DNA of 64,000 bases, from positions 16,986,108-17,050,107 of the forward strand of contig NC_092184.1 in NCBI RefSeq assembly GCF_043641665.1, read 5' to 3'. This DNA comes from Enoplosus armatus (taxonomy: Eukaryota; Chordata; Actinopteri; Centrarchiformes; Enoplosidae). A model generated the notes under the pieces. The model was not told the DNA's origin. It did no database searches and saw only the letters and a list, made by a program, of their open reading frames with translations. Both the position numbers and the translations under genes were made by a program. The stretch's first letter is position 1. Each line of letters begins with the position of its first letter. Of this stretch, positions 1 through 11,859 are shown piece after piece.

Positions 1-437
1 GGCATTACAGTAAAATATTTAAGAAATATTCAATATTTAATAAGAATATTGATTAGTGCAGCTTTAACTTACACTTTCCTATATCTCAAAGTATCTGCTG
101 GCACGTAATTAGTAATGTTGAACAGAATCAAAGTCTCAGTGATTGTTTCATCCAAACCAATCAATTAATCAAAGCTACAACAGTAAAATCCTGCTTTCAC
201 ATGAATGCATGAGTAATAATAATCTAATGATATAATATAGAGTAGTGCAAGAGTCACCAGTTTTCTGCATTGAGTACTTTTACTTTTAATACTTTTAATA
301 AGTACATTTTCCTGATTATACTTTTACTGAATATTTTCAATGCAGGACTTTTACTTGTAACAGAGTATTTTTACAGTGTGATATTAGTACTTTTACTAAG
401 AAATATGCAATGACATCCAACATGGAAAGTATTATGA
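1..437. repeat. AT-rich repeat-derived DNA
   Basis: No gene is visible. The stretch from about 180 to 410 is rich in repeated TACTTTTA, AGTACTTTTA and CTGCTTTC-like words. These match the style of the element at 4512-4840, suggesting a decayed, oppositely oriented relative. Exact ends cannot be set by eye. Confidence 0.4.
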
Positions 438-1239
438 TTATGGCAGGACAGTGAAAGACACAAAGAAGCATATTTGCTGAACTGTGGCAATAAAATAAAA
501 AGACAATTTTAGCTTCCTGGAGACACGTTCGCTTTTCCTGCAGCTGTTCTCCTTTAAATGTGGCCCTCTGTTTTTCTTCTTCCCTGCGTTTTTGCTGGCA
601 CTAGCCTTCATATTCCTCTCTGTTTGTTTTTGGATCTCCCTCTCAGCCTCCTCGAACATTTTATTCATGTAAAAATGTCCCACTATTATCACAGACTATA
701 CTTACTATCTTTGCAAGCAGCTGAGGTACCTGAATGTTATTGGGAGCTGTGTTATTGAAGACATGATACTGCTGGTTACATTTTGCAATCAAATGGCTAA
801 GTTTTTGACTCTTACTAAAGAAACCTTCAATTCTTGTGCCTCTCAGCGCTGGTCACCATGAGTGACGAGAACCAAGGAGAAATCTGCAGCTTTGTCCCCG
901 AACACCAGCTGCAAGAGTTCATCCGTTTTCTGTTCTTCCTCTGTGAATCTGCCCAACTTGATCACCATCAGGAACACATGGGGACCAGGAGCAGAGAGGG
1001 AGATGCACTCTTTCAGCTTTCTGACCACTTTGTCTTCTTTGTACTTTGTGTCATAAATTCCTGGTGTGTCAGTGACCGCAACCCTGCATCCATCAACCGC
1101 TCCTTTGGCCTTTTCACACTCTGATGTCACAGAGAGGGGAGAGAGGCCTTTCAATTTAGGATGGTGTTTCCAGATGCGCTCTTCCCATTCCCTGTCTTTC
1201 CAATCAGCACTATTCGTATTTCTTCATGTGGATCAAAAT
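438..1239 (-). pseudogene. GIMAP/AIG1-type GTPase pseudogene, multiply frameshifted
   Basis: Reading leftwards from an acceptor-like TTTTGTAG at 1240, one exon-like block encodes in order: a P-loop (GKTGNGKS, about 1170-1215), a DTPG G3 motif, the GIMAP conserved box ending in THGD (about 850-1110), a segment with AKCN..YHVFNNT, and a C-terminal helix NKMFEEAEREIQKQ (about 560-675). GIMAP proteins are immune-associated GTPases of lymphocyte survival and are greatly expanded in fish. These motifs fall in different frames: one shift lies after the P-loop, one just after THGD (where a TGA also appears near 843), and one before the C-terminal helix. No frame gives more than about 100 residues. 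I infer a dead copy, although assembly indels could mimic some of the breaks. No upstream exon was recognised. Confidence 0.8.
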
Positions 1240-2984
1240 CTACAAAACAATGTGAGAAATGCCTTTAGCAGTTGGCTAGTTGCAGTGAGTTATCCAACAT
1301 GCTTCTAATATTAGGCACTGTATCACTTTTACATACTGTCTAATGCATTGACAGTTTACAATTTATGAGATATTGACAATGTTATTAAAGGCTTTTAATC
1401 AGTCAACTGTATCACGTTTTTTCAAGACAATAATGCAACAACAATATTAACTTTAATATATTTTTGTTGTTTTTTTCAGTTGGATGTTTGGTACATTGCC
1501 CATGACAGCCAATAGTTTAACATTTTGGGAACTCTATTAGCCCTCAGTGACAGTAGCCCCACCCAGGTAAATATTCACCAGCTGCAACCAACACATCTAA
1601 AGCTCACTAATTAACCGACAGTTTGTGGTTTTGGCATTAGTTGAAACACATTATCCCCTCTAAAACCACAAATTGTTGTTTTTTTACGTAATATTTTACT
1701 GTTTGTGTACTGATTAAACAATCAAGATACATCTGTCAGTTATGTGTTGTCAAATTGGCAAATCTTTCTTAATTTTGTGTTTGCAAGTTTGTCTACTTGG
1801 ATATGTTTTCATGTATAGCCAGCCAACGTTTGGGCTATAGTTGTCTTTTGCAATTTGGTACAAATATATTTAGTCTACGATGGACAATTTCATGGATGAA
1901 ATTAAAAGGGTAGTATCATAAATTAAAAGCAAATATATAGTATATAATAGTCCCAACAATGCACATGTTCCCCATTGAACTGTTGAGTACATGCAATTAA
2001 AAGATGTGGGGTTGTTACAGATAGACAATTACATGTAACCTGAAGATATTCAAAGAATACAACTATTTCTGCAACAATAAACAAACAACATAAACTGTGG
2101 GCCATGGTTTTACAGATTTGGACTTCACACAAATGTCTAAATCATGAAAACATTTCTGTCTTCTCCGGCAGGCTTATGAGAACTGATGCTTTTTGGAGAT
2201 ATACAGTAGGCTATACTAAATTTCGCTCTTTGTTCTTTAGTTGGCAGCTTTCCATCAACATTGTTTAGAGATCAGCACTCAAGTTTGATCACATTCTGGA
2301 GAAACAGAGTGTACATGAGTCTACAGTATGTTACCAGGAAATACATGTTACTGGAACATCACTAGGAGGTGTGGAAAAAACTTTGTGACATGACAACATT
2401 TCTGGGAACTCGCAGCATTTCAGAGGAATCAGATGTTAAAATATTTTAATCAAAGGTTATATACAAGGACTACAAGATGTCCTCTTAAATGGTGAAGCCA
2501 TCACGCCTATAGTAAATCTATTGTCACTTGCTGTTAAGTCTTTTGTTGCCAGGTCTCTTTCTCATAAAATGCAGATGAACCAAGCAATATCGCTTTGAAC
2601 TGTGCATAACTGATCAAGAGATCTAACAACATATCTTATTAAGCAGGCTCCTCATGCCCTACAGGGTTGAGCTGGAAAGGGGAGAGGAAAGTAATGGCAG
2701 CAGTAGTTTAGATCGAGACGTGTTCTTGTTGTCATCTACAAGCAAGTTAAGTAGTAGCTTCTGCAATTTTAAAGGCCAGGATATGTTCGAACCTAAGTAG
2801 TTTGTAGGCAAGTGGAACATGAACCTTTTTCCTACCTGGGGAAAGTCCACTTCAAACCTGACTTGATTTCTGTTTAAGTGCACCGTAAACAATCACAACC
2901 AAAAAATGTTGCCTTCTCTTGCTTGCTAGCTTACAGTGTTTCAAAGGCCGTCTACAAAACGGTACTAAACAGTCTACAGACACG
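1240..2984. other. Intergenic, no recognised gene
   Basis: AT-rich unique-looking sequence. All open stretches are short and lack known motifs or credible splice boundaries. I see no RNA gene. Confidence 0.5.
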
Positions 2985-3720
2985 GTAGATGCTCTGTGAG
3001 GCTGTACTCCGGCCCAGCAGTGCTTTGAACTAAATGGTAACGTTAGCATGCTAACATGCTCACAATGACAACATGCTGATGTAAAGCAGGTATGATTGCC
3101 ATTTTCACCATCTTAGTTAAGCATGTTAGTGTTAATATTTGCTAATTAGCACTAATTAGCTGTGTTGCAGTGCACATGCGCCAACCGTGCATGCAGCCTG
3201 TTACAGTCGCTCCTGTTTGTTTTCTTATTTTTCTTACTTTTCTCCTTTATTCCTTTATATAACTCAGTACCTTTTATATTTTTATTTTCTATTTCTTATT
3301 TTTATATTTTGTACATACTTTTATTTCTAAATTTATGCTGCTTTCTACTCTTGAATGGGAGCATATAGAGTATTTCTGATTCTGATTGATAAACAAAAAT
3401 TACAGTGCTGATTTTGCAGGTATTTGGTCATAAACCAAAGTATTGGTCAAATTATAATATTGACCTGATGATGGCGCCGTTAGATGAAAAAATCGATTAA
3501 AATTCATCCTGAGGGGAATATAAATGTGTGTGCCAAATGGCAATCTATCAAATAATTGTTGAGATATTTCACTCCACAAATGTGAACTCCATGGTGACAC
3601 GAGAGGAAATGTCAGGAGATACACCAAAGCATCTGGGAACCATGGATATGTGTAAAAAATGCCTTGGACCTCCATCCTATAGTTAGATATAGATATTTCA
3701 GTCTGGGCCTTCCCTCAAGG
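2985..3720 (+). repeat. Teleost dispersed repeat, copy A (interrupted)
   Basis: Contains the hallmark words GCTAACATGCTCACAATGAC and a GGTATTTGGTCATAAACC core (3420-3437), followed by a GATGATGGCGC...CATCCTGAGG...GAGATATTTCA...CAGTCTGG series. Copy B at 42815-43190 has the same words in the same order and shares a 22-nt exact match (3416-3437 with 42905-42926). I know this pattern as common in percomorph genomes, but cannot name the family. It is interrupted between about 3140 and 3400 by a different element. Confidence 0.75.
3160..3395 (+). mobile_element. Probable LINE 3' tail (L2/CR1-like) inside copy A
   Basis: A T-rich stretch is followed by TGGGAGCATATAGAGTATTT and a short CTGATTCTGATTG tandem. 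This resembles the 3' ends of fish L2/CR1-like LINEs, which end in short ATTCTG-type repeats. No reverse transcriptase sequence remains. The assignment rests on tail style only. Confidence 0.4.
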
Positions 3721-4511
3721 CTAAAAATGACAGCACTGATTCATTCACCTGCGTGCACCTATTTTTGTGCCCACATATTTTTGGAAGACTGCAGAAAAAT
3801 TGCAGATGCATTTACTGTCACTGCTACTGGAATGTGGCTGCTCCTGTTTCAAAGAAAGGTACCAGTATGTATGTGGAAATCACCACTGTTATTCCCCACT
3901 GTAAACATCTGCCATTGTCATCCATCAGTATCTGCTATGGCAACAGACGGTGTCTTTCCATCACAGTTCATATCCATTTCCAAGTTTGACATATGTCATC
4001 ATGATGTTTGAGATGTTTCCTTTGCCTCAGTGCACCATTTTGAGGACTTGGTGGCTGATATGCACCAAGTAATTCAGGTAGCAACTAGTGTATCAAAATT
4101 ACAAACGCTGCTTTTGAGTTGAATACCAGCAAGTGTTGGATTTAAAAGAGGTCTGTCAGTCACTACAGAGGTACAAATGTCTTTGGCTTGTTTTGTCCGT
4201 ATGTGTCCATTTTTAAAAACATGTCTCAACATCCAGCAGGGGTAGTACTCAATGTATCTAACTCAGAAACACAAGGATTTACTTCACACGTGGGGAAAAG
4301 AAGAATAGAATTAGGTTACTTATCATTTGTAATAAGGAGAATTAAAGAAGAGTGACAATGATATTTCAGAAAATGTTTTCAGTAGAACTGAAGCAAAATC
4401 AGTGAAAGGCCTATGTGATGGAATAATGAAATCCTCTGTTTGTTTTTAATGTCAAGGCTAGAACATACAGGACTTAATGCAACATGTACTGTATCATGAA
4501 CATGAAAAAGC
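3721..4511. other. Intergenic, no recognised gene
   Basis: The longest open frame here (3664-4011, plus, 115 codons) begins inside repeat copy A and has no recognisable domain. I see no RNA gene or splice structure. Confidence 0.5.
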
Positions 4512-4841
4512 AGTGGTGGAAGAAGTTTCAGATCATTTACTGCAGTAAAAGTAACAATACCACAATGGAAATGATCAATTACAAGTAAAAGTCCTGCTTT
4601 CAAAGTTATATTTACCGAGAAGTACATACCTAAAACATACTCATTATGCAGTATGGCCCCAGTTAGTATTATTTTATTGGATCTTTATTATTGATGCATT
4701 AACATGGAAGCAGTACTTTTTAATGTTGAGCGTATTTTAACTGCTCTGAAATGTAGTATAAAGTAGCACAAAATAATAAAATGATATATACAATAAAGTA
4801 CACTACTCGAGTAAGTTTACTTAGTTACTTTACACCACTGT
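4512..4841 (+). mobile_element. Non-autonomous element with CAGTGGTG termini
   Basis: Begins GCAGTGGTGGAAGAAG and ends TTACTTTACACCACTG, giving an inverted CAGTGGTG...CACCACTG pair. The interior is rich in AGTAAAAGTA and GTAAAAGTCCTGC words. This is a very common teleost repeat type. It has no coding capacity and its transposase source cannot be told from the sequence. Confidence 0.7.
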
Positions 4842-5150
4842 GAAAAGTAAAGCATCAGATAAATGTGAGGTTTGTCGTGGTAAAGAAAATGTTGAGCATG
4901 TTCTGCTGGGATGTAAAAAGTTCAAGGCAGAAAGAGACAAATTTAAGATTAAGGTAGCAGGAATGGGGAGAAAGTGGAGTTTTAAAATGTTGGAGAAAAA
5001 GGACAATCAATGTAAGAATGTAAGCTGTAATTAACCTGGGTATCATCGTGACAGGATGGACGTCAGGACACTTCGGTACAGTAGGTGGCGGTATTCGCCG
5101 CTCTCGTTGGTTTGTAAGCCGTCATTAAAACTAAACTAGAAGAAAAAGAA
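4842..5150 (+). mobile_element. 5'-truncated LINE 3' end with zinc-knuckle coding remnant
   Basis: A 64-codon open frame (4840-5034) carries C-x2-C-x7-H-x4-C (CEVC...EHVLLGC), the knuckle found at the C-terminus of many non-LTR retrotransposon polyproteins. It is followed by the noncoding motif GTAGGTGGCGGTATTCGCC and TTGGTTTGTAAGCC, ending in an AGAAGAAAAAGAAAG tail, a familiar fish LINE 3' end. Reverse transcriptase and endonuclease are missing, so this is a 5'-truncated insertion. It ends about 130 bp before the yif1b start codon. Confidence 0.65.
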
Positions 5151-5278
5151 AGCGGCTACTTCCGTGTAAATGTATGAATGACATAAACAACTTCCCTGTG
5201 TAGCTTGCTAGCCAGTAGCAACTGCATCTCAGTACAGTTGGTTGCCTGACGGCTTCTGCTACCATCAAGTTAGTCCAA
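5151..5278 (+). promoter_or_regulatory. yif1b: Probable yif1b promoter / 5'UTR
   Basis: Lies between the LINE tail and the start codon. It contains an ETS-like ACTTCCG at 5158-5164. No TATA box is obvious. Assignment is by position; the transcription start is not visible. Confidence 0.35.
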
Positions 5279-8200
5279 ATGGATTATACTGCAACTCAAA
5301 GTGGGTTCAGACAGCGTAAGTTACGTACGTGATATTATCGATCAAATCAGTATTTTATATTAACGGCCGGCTGCATGTGCACATTTTGTACTTGCTAGCC
5401 TTCTGGGATCCAACGTACGTTGGTGTCGCTGTTTTCAGCTGGTTGAGGCGAAAAACTTCACCAACACCAAAACGTTACATTTGGCCACCAAGTTCACCAA
5501 CGGCTAACGTTAGCCAACGTGGAAGACTGTTTTGGCTAAATATTTGGCATGGCATTTGGCATTAGCAGCCGATAGCGTGCCCACAAACTATTAATAAACA
5601 CAAGCTAAGTTACAAATGCTAACTAGCTAATTTACATAACGTTTCACTGGCTAGGGTGGCTAACAGTAGTAACCCCTCGTACTTACCCGGTGTCTGTAAC
5701 TGTTAAATTAGGCTAGCTACATCTAATTTGTATCCCCTCTATGTGGAGGTGTCTGTGTAGTGGTTGTGGGATATATTTATGTTTACAGGCTGTTTAAGTC
5801 CGCCTGTGGTGATGTATTAAGCTAGTTTAATTTACGCGTTAGTGGTTTTATACGTTGACGTTGTTAGTTTAACGTTACGCATGTTAGCTAACGTTGAAGT
5901 TAAAGCGTTTCCAAGCTTCAATCTGGGGTAGTTTTCTATAATCAGGTCGACTGGTGAGCACCAAAGCCAAGGCACACTGTGTTGTTTTATAATGTAGAAA
6001 TAACTAGGCTCATGTTGAGACTGTGTGTCAGGTTTGAAGTACTTGTGCTGTAAAGGTGTTTCTGTGTGCGGACCTAGCATACTGTAGGTTTTATGTCACA
6101 TCCATCATATTGTTTTGCTGTCAGGTATGGTCGGTAAAGGAGGTCCGAACTAAAACAGTTTGTGGCTCTGTTAGGATGATGTAATCAGCTCGTGATAAGT
6201 GTGTGATAATGTTATTACTCCTTCAGGGAATAGAGTTATACAGCTATTTCTCCTGCACAAAGCTTTCATTTGTTTAGCTTTGTTTAAATGCATTTATATT
6301 TTGAGCTGATAATTATCAGCATGTCCACCGAGCAGTTTTTTTTAATGATGACTGGTCTTAAGTGTATGAATTTTAACAAACCTTTTGTGTTGTAACACAA
6401 AAGGCTTGTGATTTAGGGAAAGTTGGGTCAAGTCTCTTCATACAAACTGCTACTTACTACTATTGCTTGCTTTGCTAACTTTGCCCAATTTTTTCACACC
6501 CTAAATTTGTTTAACACATCTTTTATCATTTAACCACTCTCTCTTTTCATCCAGAGCCTAACATGCGTCTGAGGAATAGCTCGGTGGATGGTTCAGAAGG
6601 CAGCCAGCTGTTTGAGGATACCAGTGGAGCTGCAGCTGGACCACAGACTGGGTACAGGTGGGAGCCCTGCCAGCCAGGCTGAAGTTAGGCTGGATATTAA
6701 GCTGTTAAGACATAAAATACATAAATAGAATGTTAGTAACTTATTTACTTTCTGTTAATTCAGCTTCCCAGTTTGCATCATCTCCTCACAATAAATTTGA
6801 CTATTTGTCTTTTTTTGAACTAATACGTCCATCATGTTTCAATTGATACATTTTCTTGTGATATTTTGGCAGGAACCAGCAGGCCGGGCCTCAAGCAGCA
6901 GGATTTCCTGGCCAGTCCATTCTGTCTGACCCCATGTCTAATCTGGCCATGGCGTACGGCAGCTCACTGGCATCCCAGGGAAGGGAAATGGTGGACAAGA
7001 ATGTAAGACTGACTCATAACTATTTCCTTTGAATGATTCTGCTTGCAAAAGGGCTCCCTCAAAATGGTCTCAAAAGCAAAAGCAGGCTGAACAGAAAGGC
7101 CACATTAAATGATCGTCCATCAAATAATGCACGTGTGTGTGTGTCTGTGTGCGTGTCTGTGTGCTTGCTTGTTTCAGCTGGACAGGTTCATCCCAATTTC
7201 TAAACTGAAATACTACTTTGCCGTGGATACAGTGTACGTGGGGAAGAAGTTGGGCCTTCTAGTTTTCCCTTACATGCACGAGGTAAGTCTGCTTACACCT
7301 GCTAAATGTACGTTATTCTGTTATGCTTGCCACATTGCACAGGCAGAGGTAAACCTGTGCATGAGAAAATATGTAGATTTTTCTTTGTGGGCCTCTGAGG
7401 TTTCCCTTATATGCTCCAGGTTGAGATAAAAGACCTGCTTGTCGTTCTGCCTGAAGCTGTTGTAGTTCAAATTTCCTGAAAAAGTAATCCAGACCATAGA
7501 GTACGTTTTTTTTTTTTAGATGAGATGTTGTGTGGACTCAGCAGAAGTCAACCAGGAATCTATCTATAGTGTTGAAATATTCAGGACTTTACCTGTGAAA
7601 CACTACATGCTCTCAGCCCAAAGTTTAGTCCGTAAGGATTTAGTAAGTTGTGCATTTGTGATGATGTGTGTGTTGCAGAACTGGGAGGTGAGCTACCAGC
7701 AGGACACTCCTGTGGCTCCGCGCTTTGATGTGAACGCTCCTGACCTCTACATTCCTGCCATGGGCTTCATCACATACGTCCTGGTGGCTGGACTGGCCCT
7801 TGGCACACAGAACAGGTACACATGCATCCGTGTTTTTATCAAAGTGATGCAGCAAAGACACGCTGATCTAATGCTTTATGATTTTTATCGAAGCAGTGAT
7901 CATTATAACATTATAAATCCATTTAGTTGATTGCTAAATGGTACTAAAATTGAAATCCCTGCATATATTTTCAGCTTGATAATAGATCATTTTGTACCAC
8001 CTCACATTGATGATGGACACGTTCTAAACTAGGGTCTGCTATAGAGTTCACAGTATATAAATCTGTAGAGACTCTTGTCCACCCTTCAGGTTTTCTCCAG
8101 AGCTGCTGGGAGTTCAGGCCAGCTCAGCGTTTGTGTGGCTGATCATGGAAGTCCTGGCAGTCCTGCTGTCGCTCTACCTTGTGACCGTAAACACCGACCT

Positions 8201-9362
8201 CACGACCATAGACCTGCTGGCCTTTTCTGGCTACAAATATGTTGGGTATGTACAGCATCTTCCTATGTTTCACCAGCTCCACCCTCTGCTGCCTCTCACC
8301 TCCCTTCATCACTCTGTAGACCTTTTATTTTGCTCAGTTGTTTATTCTTTTCTTAGTTAGGATGTTATACCTAAGCTGTGGCTGTGTATCTCTTCTGTCT
8401 TTTTCTTTAGGATGATCATAGGGGTAGTAGCAGGCCTGTTGTTTGGGAGGCCAGCGTACTATCTCTCTCTACTGTGGTGCTGTGCTGCCATCTTTGTCTT
8501 TATGGTGAGTAGCAGCATCTACTAACTCGTGAGAGTTTTAATTATTGATCTTAACAGACAAAATCAAATTCTAAATAAAAGCTTTCCTGTAATTGCACAT
8601 ATGTACTGAAGTCAAGCTAACACAAGACATGCTGTAATTTCACACCCTCTCTTTTCACTTTCAACTCTCACATTCTTTCATCTTATTATTTTACCATACT
8701 CTTACCCTCCTGACCCCCATCACAACCCCTCTTCACACATACACATAAACTCAGTGGCCACTTTATTAGGTACACCTGTCGAATCTAATGCAGTTAAATT
8801 AGAGCTGCAACGATTCCTCGACTATTCAATTAGTCAAACGAAAGAAAATTAAATAAGAGACAATGAAGAGTCTTTGGGTTTTGGACTGTTGGTTGGACAA
8901 AATTTTGAAAATGTCACTTTGGGCTCTGGGAAATTGTGATTTCACAATTTTCTGATATTTTATCGACTGAATGATTAAGCAATTAATCTAAATCAAATAC
9001 AACAGTTATATAGCCATAATTTTTTTGTTTACAAAGCCCATGTTCAGTTTTTGTTAACATTGTCAGATCATCATTGTCAATTACATGTAGAGGTTGTAGT
9101 TTAAGGTGGTGTTAAACAGTCAGCCTGTTCACACATGTTGTCCTTTCTCATGTCAAATCTCCAAAGAAGAAAATAGATAATCAATCTTTAATGGGTCTCT
9201 CCTCAGATCCGCACTCTGCGTCTGAAGCTGTTATCTGAGGCGGCGGCGGAGGGGAGGCTGGTGAGAGGAGCCAGAAACCAGCTGAGGATGTACCTCACCA
9301 TGTCTATAGCAGCAGCACAGCCCATCTTCATGTACTGGCTCACCTACCACCTCATCAGATAA
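5279..9362 (+). CDS. yif1b: Protein YIF1B, 8 coding exons
   Basis: Yip1-interacting factor family membrane protein that cycles between ER, intermediate compartment and Golgi with YIP1-type partners; mammalian YIF1B also helps target the 5-HT1A receptor to dendrites. Coding exons: 5279-5315, 6555-6657, 6873-7002, 7178-7282, 7679-7815, 8090-8245, 8411-8504, 9207-9362. All introns are GT-AG and phases close to 305 aa, close to the usual family length. Visible signatures include [53 protein letters not shown] and [15 protein letters not shown]. The N-terminal ~130 residues are soluble; several hydrophobic helices follow, and the protein ends shortly after the last. The B paralogue is preferred over YIF1A by wording, not by phylogeny. 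The ATG at 5279 opens the short first coding exon. Confidence 0.95.
8751..9000 (+). repeat. Teleost dispersed repeats in yif1b intron 7
   Basis: 8751-8785 carries GTGGCCACTTTATTAGGTAC, a well-known fish repeat terminus. From about 8803 follows GAGCTGCAACGATTCCTCGA and a series ending GCAATTAATC, another familiar teleost element. Part of the second (GGGTTTTGGACTGTTGGT, about 8876) recurs in similar form near 31823. Neither is coding. Confidence 0.6.
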
Positions 9363-9432
9363 AACCTGGAACACACTCATTGTGTAGAAGATGAACTTGG
9401 CGGTCCGAATGCCATCTCACCCCCTTAATACA

Positions 9433-9438
<6 letters not shown>

Positions 9439-9500
<62 letters not shown>
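9439..9500. repeat. (CA)n microsatellite, 62 bp
   Basis: Uninterrupted CA dinucleotide run about 75 bp after the yif1b stop codon, within the inferred 3'UTR. Confidence 0.97.
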
Positions 9501-9501
<1 letters not shown>

Positions 9502-10231
9502 CAAAGAAGCTGGACTTGGATGAAACACACAACGGTCTCTTCCCAGACATAAAGACACAAATACACATTCACAAGACTCACTCCATGTATGATGGAGCAA
9601 AAACAACACATGTTACGATTAAGAGAGGATGTGAGGCGTCACTGCCTTTTCTCTCACAGCACAGCCCCACAACATTGGTATTGCCTTTTTTTTTGTCTTT
9701 TTTATGTTCTGTCATCAAAAGGTTGTAGCAAGAGCAACTGGCTTTAAGTTGTTTTTCTATACTGTGTAATTATTTGTTTGTAATTATATTTTTTAGGAAT
9801 ATTTAAGTATGTATGTTTGTGTATAACTTAAGTATTATCGCAGATATTTCTCGTCTGAAGTCTCATAAGTGGTTTTTCTGAGCTGGCAGAAAGAAAAAGC
9901 ACACAAACCGTCCATTTAATGAAAATTCAGGTTTAAAAGTGATCAAGTGTCTCTGCTTTGATGTTTGACTCCCTGGTCCTACTGTTTGGATCTGGAAACA
10001 ACGGTTCTCTAACTGGTGTGTAAATGTGGGTGTAGCACCGCCTCCATTTGATCTGTTTAATCTTTTTGTATGTGCTTTGACTTGTATGAGCTTTGCTGCC
10101 TGACTTGAATAGAAAGTGTGTAAGCCACATTAAGGGTTTAGACCTCACAATGAAATGTTGAGTTGACTTTGATATCCTTTTAAAAAAAAACAAGTAAATC
10201 GTTTACTGCTTTTCATATTGAAAGTCAGATG

Positions 10232-10237
10232 AAATAA
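10232..10237 (+). promoter_or_regulatory. yif1b: yif1b polyadenylation signal
   Basis: Canonical AATAAA, 870 bp after the stop, followed by a TG-rich stretch (GGTCTGTTCTGTG). It is the best candidate before the convergent HERC gene. Confidence 0.55.
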
Positions 10238-10255
10238 AGAAAGGGATGAGGTGGT

Positions 10256-11368
10256 CTGTTCTGTGAAAATTGTTTTAGTCGCTTTGAGATACTTGAAATA
10301 TTTAAATGTCAGAAGTGCTTTCTTGTGCTTTAATGTGTTTGTAAATTATCTAATGTCACTATGAAACAAGCTGTCCAATGCTAACTCAAACCAGGGTGGG
10401 ATTCACATTCACTTAAATTAATTCAGGAAACTATTAAAGTCAGGATTTTTGCATTTTCCCTCGGATGAAATGTTTGGTGAATGCTGAAACGCTTATCTCA
10501 GTTAATTGAGGTGCCAATAAAAACTAAAAACAAAGTGCTCATAATAATCCTGAAGTTGCAGCATCTCATTAAGAATGACTGATTCTATGTAGCAGGCAAG
10601 TTAGACACATTTGTTGTCGTGATGAATCATGAATGGACCTCGGCCCTGACGGTCAAAGTAAGTAAACAACCTCTCAAATCAAGCCACTGAGATATGATGA
10701 CTGGTGAATAAAATTTGACTTGGAGCCGCTGAAGTGTAAGTTGTGTTTTATGTGCTCAAAATGTGCTCTTGTCTGTTTTTTGCAGCTAAATGTGGATGAG
10801 GAGGCACGAATCCTTGAGCACAGCAAACTAAAAAGTCATCTTTTTATCCTTCTACAGGCCTTCAAGTTTTTAAGATAAATGTTTGCACTTTTTAATTTGA
10901 TGTGAATATTAGGTCTGCAGTTAACTATAAAATCAAGAATGGTATTTTATTAAAGATAATGTCTAGCTGACTAGAGAATGGAATAAACCAGGAAATAACC
11001 ATTAGAAGATTGTGTTCATTAAAATTACTTCATTTTCAACATAATAAACTGCAAGCCGGTACTGCAAACAAAGACATGTATATTATTATGTTCTTAAAGA
11101 TACAATGAGCAAAAGCATAGATCTTTCCTGAATACCACACATTTCTATTGTTTTTTTATAAGATTTTCTTAAGATTTAAGCTTGTGAAACAGGAACAGAA
11201 AGAGGACTTCATGCTATAAATATCAAAATAGTGAGGTTCTCATCTCAGTACAGCGGACCTAAGCAGAAGTATAGCAGTGACCTAACAACTACTGACTTTA
11301 TACACACTGAAGTTTTGGCCCAATATCCACCCCTCTTTCATGTGATCTGGATACTTCATAACAGTGAT
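10256..11368. other. Intergenic between convergent yif1b and HERC
   Basis: AT-rich, no recognised exon, RNA gene or clear repeat. Both neighbours end into this gap, so read-through transcripts would overlap here. Confidence 0.5.
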
Positions 11369-11374
11369 TTTATT
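11369..11374 (-). promoter_or_regulatory. Candidate polyadenylation signal of the HERC gene
   Basis: AATAAA on the minus strand, 486 bp beyond the TGA stop at 11860-11862. It is the nearest canonical hexamer I found downstream of the stop. Confidence 0.45.
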
Positions 11375-11859
11375 TACGATATGAACTCTAATAGTTAAAA
11401 AAAATAATACTAATTGTTACGTATTAAATGACAGCACATAGGCTGCTGATCTACTCCTGTTATGTCCCTTCATAACTTTATAACATTACTATGGACCCCA
11501 GGTTAGAACTTCCTTCATGACATTGATATTGCAGTTAGGGATAAGTACTGAAACCGGATTAAAGTATTAAACGGAAATATTAAAGACTGTGGTATCGATA
11601 AGCTCTGACATCTCCCGTCCACCTCAAGTATGTTACCTTATGTATGCTAGCAGCCTAGAACCCACACGTAGTTAACTAAATTATACAGCTGATTGTTCAG
11701 CTATAAATATGAGTGCGTCTTAACAATACCCATCGCTAATTGCAGTGTCTACATTTGAAAGAAAAAAAGCATTACATCTGGCAGATTGTAGATACACAAA
11801 ATCCCCAAAACTAACTGGAAACAACATAATGTGGGTGATTTCAATAAGCCTTCATAACT

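Larger units (their letters stand above)
9363..10255 (+). other. yif1b: yif1b 3'UTR
   Basis: Runs from the TAA stop to an AATAAA at 10232-10237. It includes a CA microsatellite at 9439-9500. No exon-like sequence is seen. Confidence 0.65.

Noticed and set aside
3664..4011. 115-codon open frame on plus strand
   Set aside because: Starts in a dispersed repeat and has no recognised domain.
4840..5034. Short zinc-knuckle protein gene
   Set aside because: It is the truncated C-terminal end of a LINE polyprotein followed by a typical LINE tail, not a host gene.
7520..7930. 136-codon open frame on plus strand
   Set aside because: It contains yif1b exon 7679-7815 in frame but extends into both introns; the splice sites at its ends fit the gene model, so the extra codons are intron.
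9355..9609. Cys/Val repeat open frames over CA/GT runs
   Set aside because: Artefacts of dinucleotide repeats.
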